DNA from: Alitta virens
Lineage: Eukaryota; Annelida; Polychaeta; Phyllodocida; Nereididae
Direction of reading: 5' to 3'
NCBI GenBank assembly: GCA_932294295.1
Contig: OW028582.1
Coordinates: 4,707,515 to 4,771,514, forward strand
Length of the DNA stretch: 64,000 bases
Shown here: positions 45,101 through 57,490 of the stretch, piece by piece
How the letters are laid out: each line of letters opens with the position of its first letter
Numbering within the stretch: position 1 is the stretch's first letter
The notes under the pieces: model-generated
Databases searched by the model: none
What the model saw: only the letters and a program-made list of their open reading frames with translations
Told to the model about the DNA's origin: nothing
Translations under genes and position numbers: made by a program

Positions 45101-46514
45101 TATTGGTGCTATTCCATCAGCTATTCATTGCTACAAACAGTGGTGCATGCTTATTTTATAACTAATTTTCCAATGATCAAACAGTTGCCCAGATATTTTA
45201 CTGGTAGCTGACTGGGAACTAGAACTGGGAGCTGACTTCACTTTACTGGTAGCTGACTGGTAGCTGACTGGGAACTGGAATCTGGGAACTGACTTCATGA
45301 ATCTTTTTTCATAACAATTTCATCATTTTGCTCCTGGAGCCACCACAATACATTGACGGACATTACTTCCAGGTGGCAGGATAAGTTATTGGGAAAATTG
45401 ATTGTCCGTGTTTCCAACAGGTGGCCAAGAAACAGCTTGTTCGCTATTATGTAAATGGCATACATTCTGTACTTGATAGTGTATAATCAACGGTGGATCT
45501 TCCAAAATGATCAAACATGCATTTGCTTGTATAATGTCTTTGATTTTTGTAATTGATTATTCTGCTTACCGCAACAACACAATTTGAAGCTACATGGCTG
45601 GAAATGTTATTGCTATAAATAAATTATCAGTAAATAAGTTACAAGAAATATAATTAATTATATAACTAATTAATCAATCAATTAAGTAATTAATGACTCA
45701 CCATCATGGCTGACAACTAGACAACCCTGGACACCTGGGTAAGCAGCGATTCTTTTGACTAATTCTTCCACTTCAGCCTGGTGAAAATATAATTTTAATA
45801 AATTGATAATTATGATGAACATCCGATAAATATGTACAAACTTAAGGCGTTAGTTGCATGAAGAAAAATTCAATAATTATATTAGTCTCAGATATAGTTT
45901 GAAGTTATGAAACTTAAAATAATTCCACGTCTATAAATATTGAAATAATCTACAATTTTAAACTTAGCACTAATTTTCTAATAGATCTCTAATAACTCCC
46001 TGATAATTCTAAAAGAGTTGAAATTTCCAGTCAGTAAAACACTAATATATAGTTTACTATTACTATGATAATAAAAAATTTGAAAACTATTAATATTATC
46101 AAGTTACTATGTATTGCTATCTAGATCACTTCTATAATATATAGACTATACAATTATGTAATACCCACCCTCTAGAATGACATTGAATAGCAAATTAGTG
46201 TATTAAAATGTTAGAATGTAAAAGGTTTGCGTTAACAATATGCAATGAGATCATGAAAAAAGGAGATATGTTACGTAATGTTACACTTCATTATGTAATT
46301 TTATGAAAGCATAATATATTAGACAATCGTCTTGAACTATAGATCTATAATGATCTAATAGATTCTAATTGAAGAAGAAATGGCCTGGTCAAGACATTTA
46401 CTGCAATTGGAAAATGTTGTATAAAGTTATTATAATAAGCATTAATACAGTATAACAAATATGTTAATGGAATTTTGTAAATTTTTAAAATTATTGGTCT
46501 ACACGACTCACCAT
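39197..46514 (-). CDS. DYNLRB: Dynein light chain roadblock-type, copy B
   Basis: Four coding exons on the minus strand: 46512-46514 (only the ATG, donor GTGAGT), 45702-45777, 41872-42039, 39197-39243. Exon lengths and phases are identical to copy A, giving 97 residues. It starts [11 protein letters not shown] and ends VVIQDPKTN, with MIAPDKDF near the end, so it looks more like vertebrate DYNLRB1/2 than copy A does. By eye about 62 of 97 positions match copy A, so the duplication is old. The context AAACCATGG fits Kozak; a weaker upstream ATG lies 8 nt before it. Introns are 734, 3662 and 2628 bp, against 3135, 130 and 678 in copy A. Intron 2 is enlarged by at least three nested repeats. Confidence 0.93.
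39244..41871 (-). other. Roadblock B intron 3
   Basis: No exon recognised. Contains a CRE-like TGACGTCA core near 39797, TAAGACCACC-type fragments (40150-40250, 41822-41850), and TCACTTCTATAATATATAGAC-like sequence (about 40610) that recurs inverted near 46130. Confidence 0.5.
42122..42520. mobile_element. MITE family E, copy 2, inserted in a family F repeat
   Basis: 399 bp, ends CAGTTAGTTTCATAAAA and TTTTTAATGAAACTAACTACAG. Flanked by TA at 42120-42121 and 42521-42522. The uninterrupted target AAAGCTATATTGGGCGAGGC is present at 37059-37078, so the TA is a target site duplication. Confidence 0.92.
43128..45299. mobile_element. 2.17-kb foldback element with 284-bp internal tandem repeats
   Basis: Arms 43128-43560 and about 44868-45299 are inverted copies. 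The outer part (CATGAAGTCAGTTCCCAG, then repeats of AGTCAGCTACC) matches almost base for base; the left arm lacks about 28 bp near 43350. Between the arms lie four units of 284 bp anchored by GTGCTTACAGGACAGCTAAC at 43688, 44078, 44362 and 44646; the first spacing is 390 bp because a 106-bp subunit is doubled. Three units are identical over at least 204 bp. No transposase seen. Sits in intron 2 of roadblock copy B. Confidence 0.93.
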
Positions 46515-46586
46515 GGTTTCATAGAAAATAGAATTTCCTAGCTGTCGAATGTTTTGACGCCTGCTTTTGGAGTTTGTTGACACCTG

Positions 46587-46600
46587 GTCGCCATGACAAC
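46587..46600 (-). promoter_or_regulatory. X-box (RFX site) upstream of roadblock copy B
   Basis: Read on the gene strand it is GTTGTCATGGCGAC, an imperfect palindrome that fits the loose X-box consensus RYYNYYN(1-3)RRNRAC on both strands. It is 72 bp upstream of the ATG. RFX binding sites within about 100 bp of the start are typical of genes for cilia and intraflagellar transport, and roadblock is a subunit of the retrograde IFT motor. Confidence 0.7.
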
Positions 46601-49151
46601 CGGTTCACTGAGTGGACAGGATCCAACATGAAGTCACGTGATTACTGAGGGTATTCCCCCACGTGCTGTGTGTAGGATTATCTCTTTGTTTGTTTGATCA
46701 CAAGTCAATAAGATTATCCACATTAACATAATAATTCAATAAAATGACTTTAACTGGCAAAATATTTTTTATTGACGAGAAAAGATCCAATTTCATATTT
46801 CCTCCTGATCACTTATTTATTGATATATTTATTATTTATTCATTTATATATTTGTACGTGCTGAAACATTGAATATTTATTCCAGTACATGAATATGATG
46901 ATGATGATGAATATAGGCCTAGTACATATATGTGATGTTTTATTATTTTATATTTCTGGTGTTTTTATCAACTTTTTTTTGTATATTTTTTATATATCTT
47001 TTTCCCCAGTTGGGGGGGGGGGGGGGTTGAAATAAATAAATAAAAAATTTTAAGATCAGTGACGTTCATATATTATGGGGTCTACATATAATTTTGTATT
47101 AGCACTTTAAAAAAAAAGGCATGTCCAAAAACAAGTGTCCTTGTCTATATCAGAATAACTCTTCATCTGTAATCGCAATTGAGTTCTTGATAAATGACAC
47201 TTTAATTTTCAATTAATCTGATATTTTATTAAACCATCAGTCATTAGTAGTAATATACTTTCATTAACAGATCCATACTTTATTTATTTATTTATAGGTA
47301 GGCATATATTTACAGCAAACCACAGAGAGTGGATAGTATAGGCCTAGTACCATTTTGATTTAGCAGTTTATCATTATCTTCATGTATATTTTCCACTTCA
47401 CTACTTATAAAATCTGTATATATAATATTTGTGTGCGGTAATAATTTACATATCCCGATGCCCACATGCAATTACACATGCCGGAAAACTAGTTTACAAC
47501 AGGAGTTTGCACCCAGAACAATATGCAATGTCAGCAATTGTGATTTCCGTGTAACCCAAGTTTCTCCCACATCCTGCATACATTCTGTATCAATGCAAAT
47601 CACAATTTCATTTACTACGAATATTGGCCCATCGAGGATATTCACAGAACATAAAATTCATTATCTACTGGGACTATATAATAAGCGAAATGAAAAAATG
47701 TCCTCAAGATATATTCATTCAAAACTAATTATATTTAATTCAAGAAAAATTTATAAATTTATTAGTCCTTATATACGTATACATTGAACCTAATTAGGTA
47801 GGCATTATAATTAGACCTGCTTTTTTGCATACATGTATTCATTGTACTGTGGTAAATTAAAATAGCATAATTAGTAATAGGCCTATATTGCAACGTGTAT
47901 AATATACGATTAGTTCATTCAAATCATATCTGATCAGTGATCAGTATTTAACCCACAGCCATCTAGGCAGGCTTTTATTAAAATCTACAGGTGAGAAAAA
48001 CTCACATTACAAAGAAAGCCAGCTGCTCTCTGATTCGATAATTGCTCATTGAATGCATTCTTCGTCCAGGTGTGCGCATGATGCATACAGGTAACATGCT
48101 ACCTGAATAGGTGTGTTAAAATGGCGCCAAAGTTATTTCTTGGGCTTTAACACTGGAGATTTTGACTATTACTGACTCACACCTGACCAAACCACTTTTG
48201 ATCCTAGTATATGTATATTTTAAGGGTATATTTGGGTCATGAGTCACTCAGGCTCAGTCATTCATTCATTCACTGGCGTCTGGAGGCGGATACCTGCCAG
48301 ACCAAAACTAACTGATCACTCACCCGGCCGAACTCGATTTTAACCACTGACCGTGCCCAGCAGCATGTTGGACACTTTGATGAACATCAAATTTTCTTAA
48401 AATTAAATTATTTATGAATGAAGGAATAGTATTTATATACAGTTAAAAAGATATAATGCACATGTATACATTTGCTAGTTTTTGCAATAACTCTTCAATT
48501 GTTTTTCTTCATCTTTTTCGACCTCCCCATTCTGAAAAAAAAATCAGAAATGTAAGCCTATATATATGAAGTTTTATTTGAGTTAACAAAGTAGTAAAAT
48601 TTTTGGCTGATGTTGCAAATATATGTATTATTAATGTTTGCTAAATTAAATGTGCCCCCTCAGGCAATATATTGTTTATTTCCATTTTGAGGATTGAACA
48701 TGTTAGCATTTCCATAAATATGCGGGGTGACAGCCAACTAAATATGTGTTACAATACAACACAATATAATATTTTTATTTATAGTCAGTTTGAAAAAACA
48801 AAACTCTAGCCGAAGGGCTTATGTCACTGACTGTCTAAATAACTTTTACAGATTTAAAATGAATAACTAGTGTATAAACGAAATAAGTTGTTTAAATACT
48901 GATTTAGAATAAATAAATAAAGCTAAATGAAGCGGTTAATTGGAATAAGAAATGCACACGGTGCCAAGCGCAGTGAGCAAATCGAGTGCGCCAATGTTTA
49001 GTGATCGCCTCGTTTTGGCGCCTTGACCTATTTTCTCACCTGAGTTCCAGTGTCATGGCATCGCTCCCACGGACTGTGCTGAGGGAGGTGAGCTAGCAAG
49101 AAAATGCTTCGAGACTCGATCTAGATAAACACCTGTCATTATCTCAAAAAC
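46601..49151. other. Divergent intergenic region, roadblock B / TMEM64
   Basis: AT-rich, with a poly-G run near 47013 and a GATGAT run near 46890. The 200 bp before the TMEM64 ATG are less AT-rich (GTGCCAAGCGCAGTGAGC, TTTGGCGCC) and look like a promoter or 5' UTR. A 118-codon ORF at 47431-47787 has no recognisable content. Confidence 0.5.
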
Positions 49152-49853
49152 ATGAGGATGACGGACAGCACCAAGATGACGTATCTCATGGATAAGTTCA
49201 CAGCTTTATCGCGGAGAGCGTACAGATTCTGGGGAGAACCCAGTCAGTTGGATACCTTATTCATGTCCAGTTCGAATCATTCAGGGGGAGGGTCTTGCTC
49301 ACCTTCCAGCTCGGACACGGAGTCCTGTTCGTCCTGTTCGTCCTGTGGAAGTCCTACGACTTCAGAAGTACCTTTCATCATAGATTCTGACGCCAGTAAT
49401 GACACAAAAAATTGTGTCAGAGTAACGCTTTTGGGGACAGCGTTGATTGCATTGGGGTGTTTCGTGGTGTTTCTCTGCAAAGACTACCTGAGATTTGTGT
49501 TGCTATGGATGGAACACGTGGACATAAGAACGACTGGATTTGTTTTTGTTGTTTTATTTATCGCTGTGTCCTTCCCCATGGCTTGGGGATACATTTTACT
49601 TAATTTAGCATCAGGCTACTTGTATGGACTTATGTTGGGGACCCTCACAGCCAGTATCTGTGCCTTGCTGGGTATTTTTGTAGCTCAGGTTGTCACCAAA
49701 AAATGCTTCAGTGAATATGTCATCTCCAAACTCTCTGGCAATGATCAACTTCGTGCAATTCTCAGAGTCGTCGAAAGCGATCGAGGTTTCAAAGTTGTCG
49801 TCTTAGCTCGCCTTACACCTATTCCCTTCGGACTACAAAATGGCCTTTTTGCG
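49152..49853 (+). CDS. TMEM64: TMEM64-like VTT-domain membrane protein, first exon (partial)
   Basis: Open from ATG to a clear donor (GCG|GTAAGT) in phase 0, 234 residues. The N-terminus is cytosolic-looking, with a Ser/Cys/Gly-rich stretch (39-72, including SCSSCSSCGS). Hydrophobic segments lie at about 89-109, 127-148 and 155-182. The VTT (SNARE-associated Golgi) core reads NLASGYLYG and then LARLTPIPFGLQN at 219-230, a signature I recognise from TMEM64. The family ends about 100-140 residues later with more membrane helices; no exon for that part was found up to 64000. TMEM64 is an ER membrane protein linked in vertebrates to calcium and Wnt signalling; VTT relatives move lipids. The start context is AACATGA, with A at -3. 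Divergent from roadblock copy B, 2.6 kb apart. Confidence 0.92.
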
Positions 49854-52800
49854 GTAAGTACAAGTCTTAAAAAAAACAATGCAAATGCCATTATGGTATA
49901 AGATGATTTTCATTTAAATAATGTGGATGTAAACTTTAGGATTGTATTTATAATATTGAATAATGATTTGTGAAATACCAGTAACTCAAAAAAATTCTCT
50001 TGCAATAGTTGGTCTAATTTAGGAAATTCATGGTTTTGCCACTTAGAAATGATCATGGTTGTTTCACAAAGATATATTTATTGGATGGATATATTCTAAA
50101 CTGGTCTGCTTACAGGAAAGAGGTGGACCAGTTTAAAGCCCGTAACTCCCACAAATATAATCCAGGATATTCACATTTGACTGAATACAAAACATTCTTG
50201 CGGTTGTGTGGTTGTTTTAGGAGGTGGGTGTAGTAAAAATGATATCTAGGTCTTGTAGAACTTGATAACGTTCCCTGTCTAATAGTCATAAACCTTGCTA
50301 GTGAGATTTACAACTGGCTGGTACTTTTGATCCCAGTAATGGTGTTTTGTAGTTTTTCTCAAGGTTAACATGACATAAAAGAACTAAAATTACAATATAT
50401 CATAAATTTGGTGGGTGGCTAAACTGTTATAACTTTCCTTAAAATACTTGATTCATGTCTTAAGGTTATATCCTTAAAAGCCTTAAATGCAGTAAGCAAT
50501 TATAACTTAAGTAATTTAAGGCTGATTAGACATGTTAAGTAGGGCTGTACACTAATCTCCCTTTAAACTTAATTACTAAACTTTTAACAGATTTAAAAGC
50601 TTTGTGTTTTGGTCTAATTTTAGCTTCTAAGGGAATTTATAATATTTGTGCATTTCTTAAGTTTCTGAAAAGTGAAAATTTTAAATAACAAAATCACAAT
50701 ACACAATAAAACAATGATAGATATTTAATACAGTACACATACTTGCAAACATACCCAAAATTACTGAAAGATGTCCTTGGACTAAATTTATAAATGTAGA
50801 ATTATTCAGGTTTTACAATAGGGCTGATAATATACATAATATACCTGGGGCATGCATATGTAATGCATATCTTCGGCTTTGATGTATTTAAGGTAGCTTA
50901 CTTAGTGCATGACATTATGTAATGTGTTCATATAGAGTCGTGCACTGTTTCTGTTTTGGGTGCTGTCCAATTATGTGGGCATTCAATGCCATTCGTGTGT
51001 GCACTTGTTAATTCATGCATGTGATTAAATCATGTGTAATTATGTGGGTCTATATACCGGGTGTATACCCTAAATATTGTGTACTTTAGAGCTTGCGGTC
51101 AAATATAGACCTGACCATTCGGACAAATTTTATTTTGCTTTCGTCATGATCACGAGAACTGATATATATATATATATATATTAGAGCTCCTTTTGTCTGA
51201 TATATTTATAAAGCGTGTGAAATTAACGTGAATATGACTCGTACTGTTTTGACATTTGTCCTGAATTGACATGATCATATTAGTTTCAATCAACAGTAAA
51301 TTGTGAATTACTGAGATCTTGATATACTGAGTTGGTCTTAATTGTAACTTTTTTTGATGTCGCTTATCGCTATCATAATTTTGTGATTCGATATTAAGAC
51401 CGCATCGCTTGTCTTAATTTAGGGTGGTCTTACGTAATGGAATTCACTGTATTTATCCGATTTTATAGGGTTATTAGTATATTAGAAGTTGTACACATTT
51501 GGTAAAATAATAAGTTAATTAAATTGACAGTTATTGGTAGAATATGAAAGTTGACCTTCATTTTAATTTTGACACAGAATACTAAGAAAACCTGCGGTCT
51601 AAAAAAAAGGTGCATCACCTTTGCGCTGTTCAGCGGTGCGTATATTGAATCGCCATGTCTGATTGGCTAAGGTCCTGTAAAAATAATAATTTTATATTTC
51701 ATGCTTTGACCCCTTTCATATTTTGTACAAGTTATTATAAGAAAAGGCCATTTTTGGAAGTGGTTGCAAGTTTTCAAGCACAGAACGCCCAAAACTTAGT
51801 GATAGACTTTCACGTGAGAGTGTGTTATATCCAAGGGTGCATATCTTCCTCTCTTTTTTCTTGTCCTAAGTGTCTATAGCGCACACATTCGCAGTGGTCA
51901 TGCTTGATGGAAATTGTATAGCGTTTGAGTGAATTTATTCAGAAAAAAATTACATTCCAATGTTTCGTTCCTGACACGAGAAGTATAGCAAGAATTTGAT
52001 GCTAATATTTAGTAAAATATTGGAACAGAGAATATATTCAATTATGTGAATATTACACGTTTAATGATAAGAATACATTAACAATGATTAAATGTACATT
52101 TAACTTTATTGTCATTTTCCACATCATCTGATGTTTTGGCTATTTCTAATAGTTGTTTTAAAAACTAAGGATGCATGACTCAAGTATGGATCAGTCTGCC
52201 ATGTTTTACTTCCTTATTGTATGGGAATAAAAAGGAATTTAATACATTGAATTACAGGAATTTAGACATTGTTTTATAGGTTTTGAGGGTTTTGCTGTAC
52301 CGTCAAAATGATCCCAGTTTCGATGAAAAGTTACCAGTTAATGCACTTTTACAATTAACACATTCCTCAACTTGTTTTCTTGAGCACGACTTCTTAAACA
52401 TAAATTATTCGACTCGAGTAGTATCAAATTTTGCTCTAAATATTTGTGTTTCGTTTTTACATACTGTTCGATTCACAGAGCTCTTAATCTTATGATTTAT
52501 CTTACAAGATCTAGAAGTATCAGTCCTGTTTTTAGGATAAAGTATGCCGTTTTTTTCATATTCATCGCCATGGTACTCTTATTTATCACCAGACCAAAAT
52601 ATGTTAAATCTATCCATTTGTATGACTTAAATTTGCTTTATTGAAAATATGAATCTTAAACCATGCTCATTAGTAATGAAAATGTACATGTACCCAACAA
52701 TCAATACATATAATTACCTTGCACAGATGAGACATATGTAGTCGTTAACACATTACACGTAGTGGAATTTAATATTTGTATTGATTTGTGCATTTAATGT

Positions 52801-53924
52801 TTAAATTATTCAGCAGGATCATGTACATGATGATCATTGATCAAGCTAACATTAATCATTATGTTAATATGCTGTTTAATAGCACTTGCTGGACAGTAAT
52901 GACCAATATGGTCATATTATTAGAGGATTAAATATTAATGTGATGCCCTGTTGAGATCTAGAGACTTGTTATTTTATAGCTTTTTTTTCGCAATGCTTTT
53001 ATTTTTGAGAAATTTTATTGAACGACTATCACCGTATAGGACAGGTCTACAGCCGGTGATTTAGAAGTTTTTGCGTCATATAATTATCATATTACTCATG
53101 TTATATGATTGTTTATTAACTGATAATCAAATATGATAATATTGATAAGGAAACACGAGACCTTTCCGTGTCAATAAATTGCTCATAGTTTGAGGAACTG
53201 TCGTGAGTAGGAGGGGAGATATGTCGGATTGGTACCGTGAATAATCTGCAATCCGTTTGACAATTTAACATAATTAACGGGGAAGGTATATGTTATATGT
53301 CGTTCATACCAATATTGCGATTTTGGCAGGGCGTGTGAGATATTGGGCGTTGGGGCAAACTCTCCCATGCATGGTGGTTCACAAGTATCATCTGAAAATA
53401 ATTTTGGGTGGTTCCTGAAAGAATTTACGATGTTTTGTGAACCTTGTCAGATGTCGTAATTAGTTGTCAGGCAATCGACAAAAACTGCTAAATAGTGTGC
53501 CTGCTTGGTTTGTCAATTTCTATTCTAAGTGAGCTAAAAATTTTCTTCATTTTTATAAATTTTCTTTCTTGTACCTTTAACATTACTACTTCTATTTTTA
53601 TATCCTAGTTCTAGGTCACAGTCCTAGATAAACTAACTTGACAGCCACCTCTTTTATTAAATGCCTAAGTGACTATTGGCTGAAAATAAAGTGTCTGTCT
53701 GTCTATCCGTCTCCTTTTCCATTCAATAACACCACAGACTAGTCAGTGACAAGTCTCGATCTCAAAAATGCCGAATATTTGTGGAATCTGGCGCAGACGC
53801 CAAGTTCTGGATTGGTGAATGAGTGAGATTAAGCCCTTTCCAACCAGTTTACATTAAAATGTTAAAGATTTCTTCTGGTTCTCTTAGAGTGAGACAAATT
53901 AAAATATGAAGAAAATACTCGGGA

Positions 53925-54247
53925 GTGTTACTGCAACCAAATGAGTGAGACAGCAACCAAATGAGTGAGACAGCAACCAAATGAGTGTGACAATGAGTGT
54001 GACAGCAACCAAATGAGTGAGACAGCAACCAAATGAGTGAGACAGCAACCAAATGAGTGTGACAATGAGTGTGACAGCAACCAAATGAGTGAGACAGCAA
54101 CCAAATGAGTGTGACAATGAGTGTGACAGCAACCAAATGAGTGAGACTCACTCTGAATGAGTGAGACAGCAACCAAATGAGTGTGACTCACTATGAATGA
54201 GTGAGACGGCAACCAAATGAGTGTGACTCACTATGAATGAGTGAGAC
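53925..54247. repeat. 20-bp minisatellite
   Basis: About 14 units of GAGTGAGACAGCAACCAAAT with variants GTGTGACAAT and CTCACTATGAAT. ORFs in it are artefacts. Confidence 0.93.
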
Positions 54248-54899
54248 TTGGCACTTTGCTTACTGGCGCAGAGCGGATCCAGAGGGGTGCTCGCAATTTA
54301 ATGTCGGCACCCCCCCATCTATTTTCTGGATCCGCCACTGCTTACTATTGGGGGTCACCGTGGTAACGATAGTCAGGATTTGGGTGGATTTGTGTATCGG
54401 TTTCTACTTTCCAGAAAGTTTTTATCAATTGTTGGGAGTTGTTTGGACGTAAATTGCAACAGTTTACATGTGGTTAAACTTTTAGAGATAGTGGGAGCCT
54501 GGGAGGGGCTGTGATTGTTAATGAAAACAAACAATTGAACAATAAAACAATAGGATTAACGTCTGCTTATGTTTCTCTTTGAATTTTAATTCCTGAATTA
54601 TAACATGATCCCAAAATTTTTGTGGTTTTCCTTACTGCAGAAGTTTGATAAACATTCGTTGAATTGAATTATTTGATTGAATTGATTTGCTGTGGTTTTA
54701 GTGTTAAATTACAGGACATGATGCATTGTTTGTAATTTATACCTTATGATTAATGATGAATGGTGTTGAAATTGCTGATAGGGCAGTGGAGAGTAGGATT
54801 TTTATTATATATTGTGTCCTGTTGGCTGTTCACTGCCAGTGCTCAGTACACAAATTTCTCAAATGTGCCAGTGTTCCAGCTAGGTGATGCCCAGCGCCC

Positions 54900-54976
54900 T
54901 TGCGCCATGCCCGTTTTTGTCGGCAGCCAGCCTGTTTTTGTCAGCGCCAGGCCCGTTTTTGTCAGCGCCAGGCCCG
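54900..54976. repeat. Short GC-rich tandem repeat, about 21-25 bp
   Basis: Three units of CCCGTTTTTGTCAGCGCCAG type. Confidence 0.85.
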
Positions 54977-55242
54977 AAATTAAGTAAAGAGCTTTTTTGT
55001 TGCTTTTGACCCTATATGGGTTTATTTAGGCGCCCTAATATCCTTGTGCACCATGACCAATCCAAATCCTAGCTGGAACATGGGCTGATTTCCTGAAATT
55101 TTTCTGCTTTCATTAACTGGCTCTTATGAAAACTAAAGAGCATGCTTGTGACAAAATTTAGGCTCAAGTTCAAAAAGGTAATTCTCCAAGAACACAATTT
55201 TTGACACTAGACCCTGCTAGAGCCACTTCTTACATGTATGAC

Positions 55243-55432
55243 GGGCGGGGGCCTAGCTCAGAGGTAGTGCTCTGGGCTTCCAACCGCTGGGTCCCGGGTT
55301 TGATTCCCAGTCGAGCCTTAGTTGGATGGCTGTTTCATCCATCATCTCATTGCCATGGTCCCTGCCTGTCCTAATTAGCCCAACTGGTGCAGAAATACAG
55401 GACGTAAAGCCCTAATCCACCCACACCCACTA
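55243..55432 (+). mobile_element. tRNA-derived SINE with target duplication
   Basis: A box CTAGCTCAGAGGTAGTG, B box GGTTTGATTCCCAG, full body. Flanked by ACATGTATGAC at 55232-55242 and 55433-55443. Confidence 0.94.
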
Positions 55433-57112
55433 ACATGTATGACATCACAAAATTCAAATATCTAAACAGAACTCCGGGAAATACTGTGACACTTTTTGTC
55501 GTCTGGTTCCAAATGGTACATCATAAACATTATTAGCGACTGTGTGAAATAGGTTGTTAAGGGTCACCCACAGACCTTTGTAGAATTCAATTACCTTATT
55601 TAATAATTTACGATGAGGATAAGCCAGATACTACTAACTAGTACTGTAAGTATAGCATGTATAGTCTGGGAAATTAAAAACTACGTGAAGAGCCGCTAAG
55701 ATAAAGCCTAATATGATTCGTCACATTGTCAACTTCGCCTTTATCATTGTCGTTGACTGTTTCGAGTTGTATACAAATAATGAATGACAGTTCCTCAGTT
55801 GAGATAAGCTACTGGGATCTACTACATATGTTGTCCTAGATAGTGATTTAATATTTTAACTAAATAAGGAAGATGACTATGCATGTGGAAGATTACCGTG
55901 TTTGGTGAATAGAAAAAAAATGATTTAATGGTGGTTTTAGCGTCGTTTAGTGTCGCTCAGAATGCTTGGTAAACATTTACGTAATATATTTTAGATTCGG
56001 ATGGCCGATAAGTCCCTCCCGATCATTACAATTTCTCATTGGCAAATGTAATGATGGATGCTTGAAGAGTATAATTTGACTAAAAAAATTCTGTTTAGGG
56101 CATTGGAGGACCTTATAAACCTGGAAAAGAGATCAGGTTTCCCACAGTCATGGAAAATCCAGGAAAATCTTGGAAAAATTGTATGTCATGAAAATGTCAT
56201 GGAATTATAGAAATATTAAAAAGGTCATGGAATTTTAGAAAGACAATAAAATAAAGCATTGTCTGCAATAGAAAGGGTGGTAAGGACGGCTGTAAGGGGT
56301 GTGTGGAGGCTGTTTTAATTTGCAATTTTTGACTTTGTTGTGCTGATTTTACCTAAAGTAAGTCAGGGAAATTCTGTGAATGGTCATGGAAAAGTCATTG
56401 AATTTCATTTCATGATTTCTGTGGGAACCCTGAGTGATTTTGAGGAGGTTGCGGGTCGGTTTTATTGGCGTTGGGATAATGATTGAATCTGTAAATCATA
56501 TATTTATATATATATATATAAAAAACGTTCAAATGGGATATTATAATTACTGATTAGAATGATTAATAGTGAGAAAATATGCAAAAAATGCCCTTAGTTT
56601 TGGTAAATAACCTTTGTGATATTGGAACTATGACAATTCTATTGACTAAAGATGTAAAGACAATATTCATGAAATTTCCAATGGCCTGTAAACCCAGAGA
56701 AATGTCCTGATTTAATGGAGAAGCAATTCTATAGAAAATTTCTCTGGAGCAAAATCTCATTAAGATCTGAAAGATTTAATCGAGTCATTCCACGGCATAG
56801 TCTTTTATATCTTCCCATCAAATTGGCTTAATCGAGCTAGAACAGACTGTCGTTAGTGATCATCCGCCATCCTTTCTGTTCATATTCTTCTCTCATGATG
56901 GTCGTAAACGTTCTTGATGATGTTGCTGTTGACTGTCGTTGACATGGCATGTGTTCCGAAGCGATAAGGCAGGAGCACCGTTCTCGTAACCTGGCGAGAG
57001 CATCCTAGAAAACTAGAAAGAGATCGGAGAGAGATAAACAAACAGACATTAGCATGATTGGACGAATGGACGTCTCTCTTTAGAGGTCAAGAGATGGTTA
57101 GAAAAACATTTC

Positions 57113-57490
57113 CAAAAGGCCTCGGTGGCCTAGTGGTTGGAATGACAGCTTTTGTGGTTCCTATAGCATTGACTGTTGACTCTAGATGAATATAGGTCTA
57201 ATGTCTCAATGCTACTTGGTCTGAAGCTTAGTCAGCTTATATGACCAGCTGCCATAGGCAGACATGATGATAAGATAAGGCTGCTTGGAGTCCACACTGT
57301 GTTACACATTTACCTCAAGGAGTGGGGTCAGAGGCAGACATAAAGATGATAAGATAAGGCTGCTTGGAGTCCACACTATGTTACAAATTTACCTCATGGG
57401 TGGGGTCTTTCACTTGCCTCAGCATAGAGGCATTTCCAATTTAACGTCTCATGCGAATGACATCCAGCTGCTGGGATGTAGCTCATGAAG
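57113..57490 (+). mobile_element. Second tRNA-like SINE family (GGCCTCGGTGGCCTAG)
   Basis: The head GGCCTCGGTGGCCTAGTGGT resembles a tRNA 5' half with an A box. The body has GGCAGACAT..ATGATAAGATAAGG twice (about 57258 and 57331), then TTGCCTCAGCATAGA and GGGATGTAGCTCATGA. Related pieces lie at 62960-63420, 15613-15700, 16900-16985, 29930-30000, 34340-34530 and 8820-8860. Confidence 0.65.

Noticed and set aside
47431..47787. 118-codon plus ORF upstream of TMEM64
   Set aside because: No family resemblance, AT-rich, no splice or promoter support; left unannotated as a gene.
53849..54212. His/Leu/Val-rich ORFs up to 107 codons
   Set aside because: Translation of the 20-bp minisatellite.
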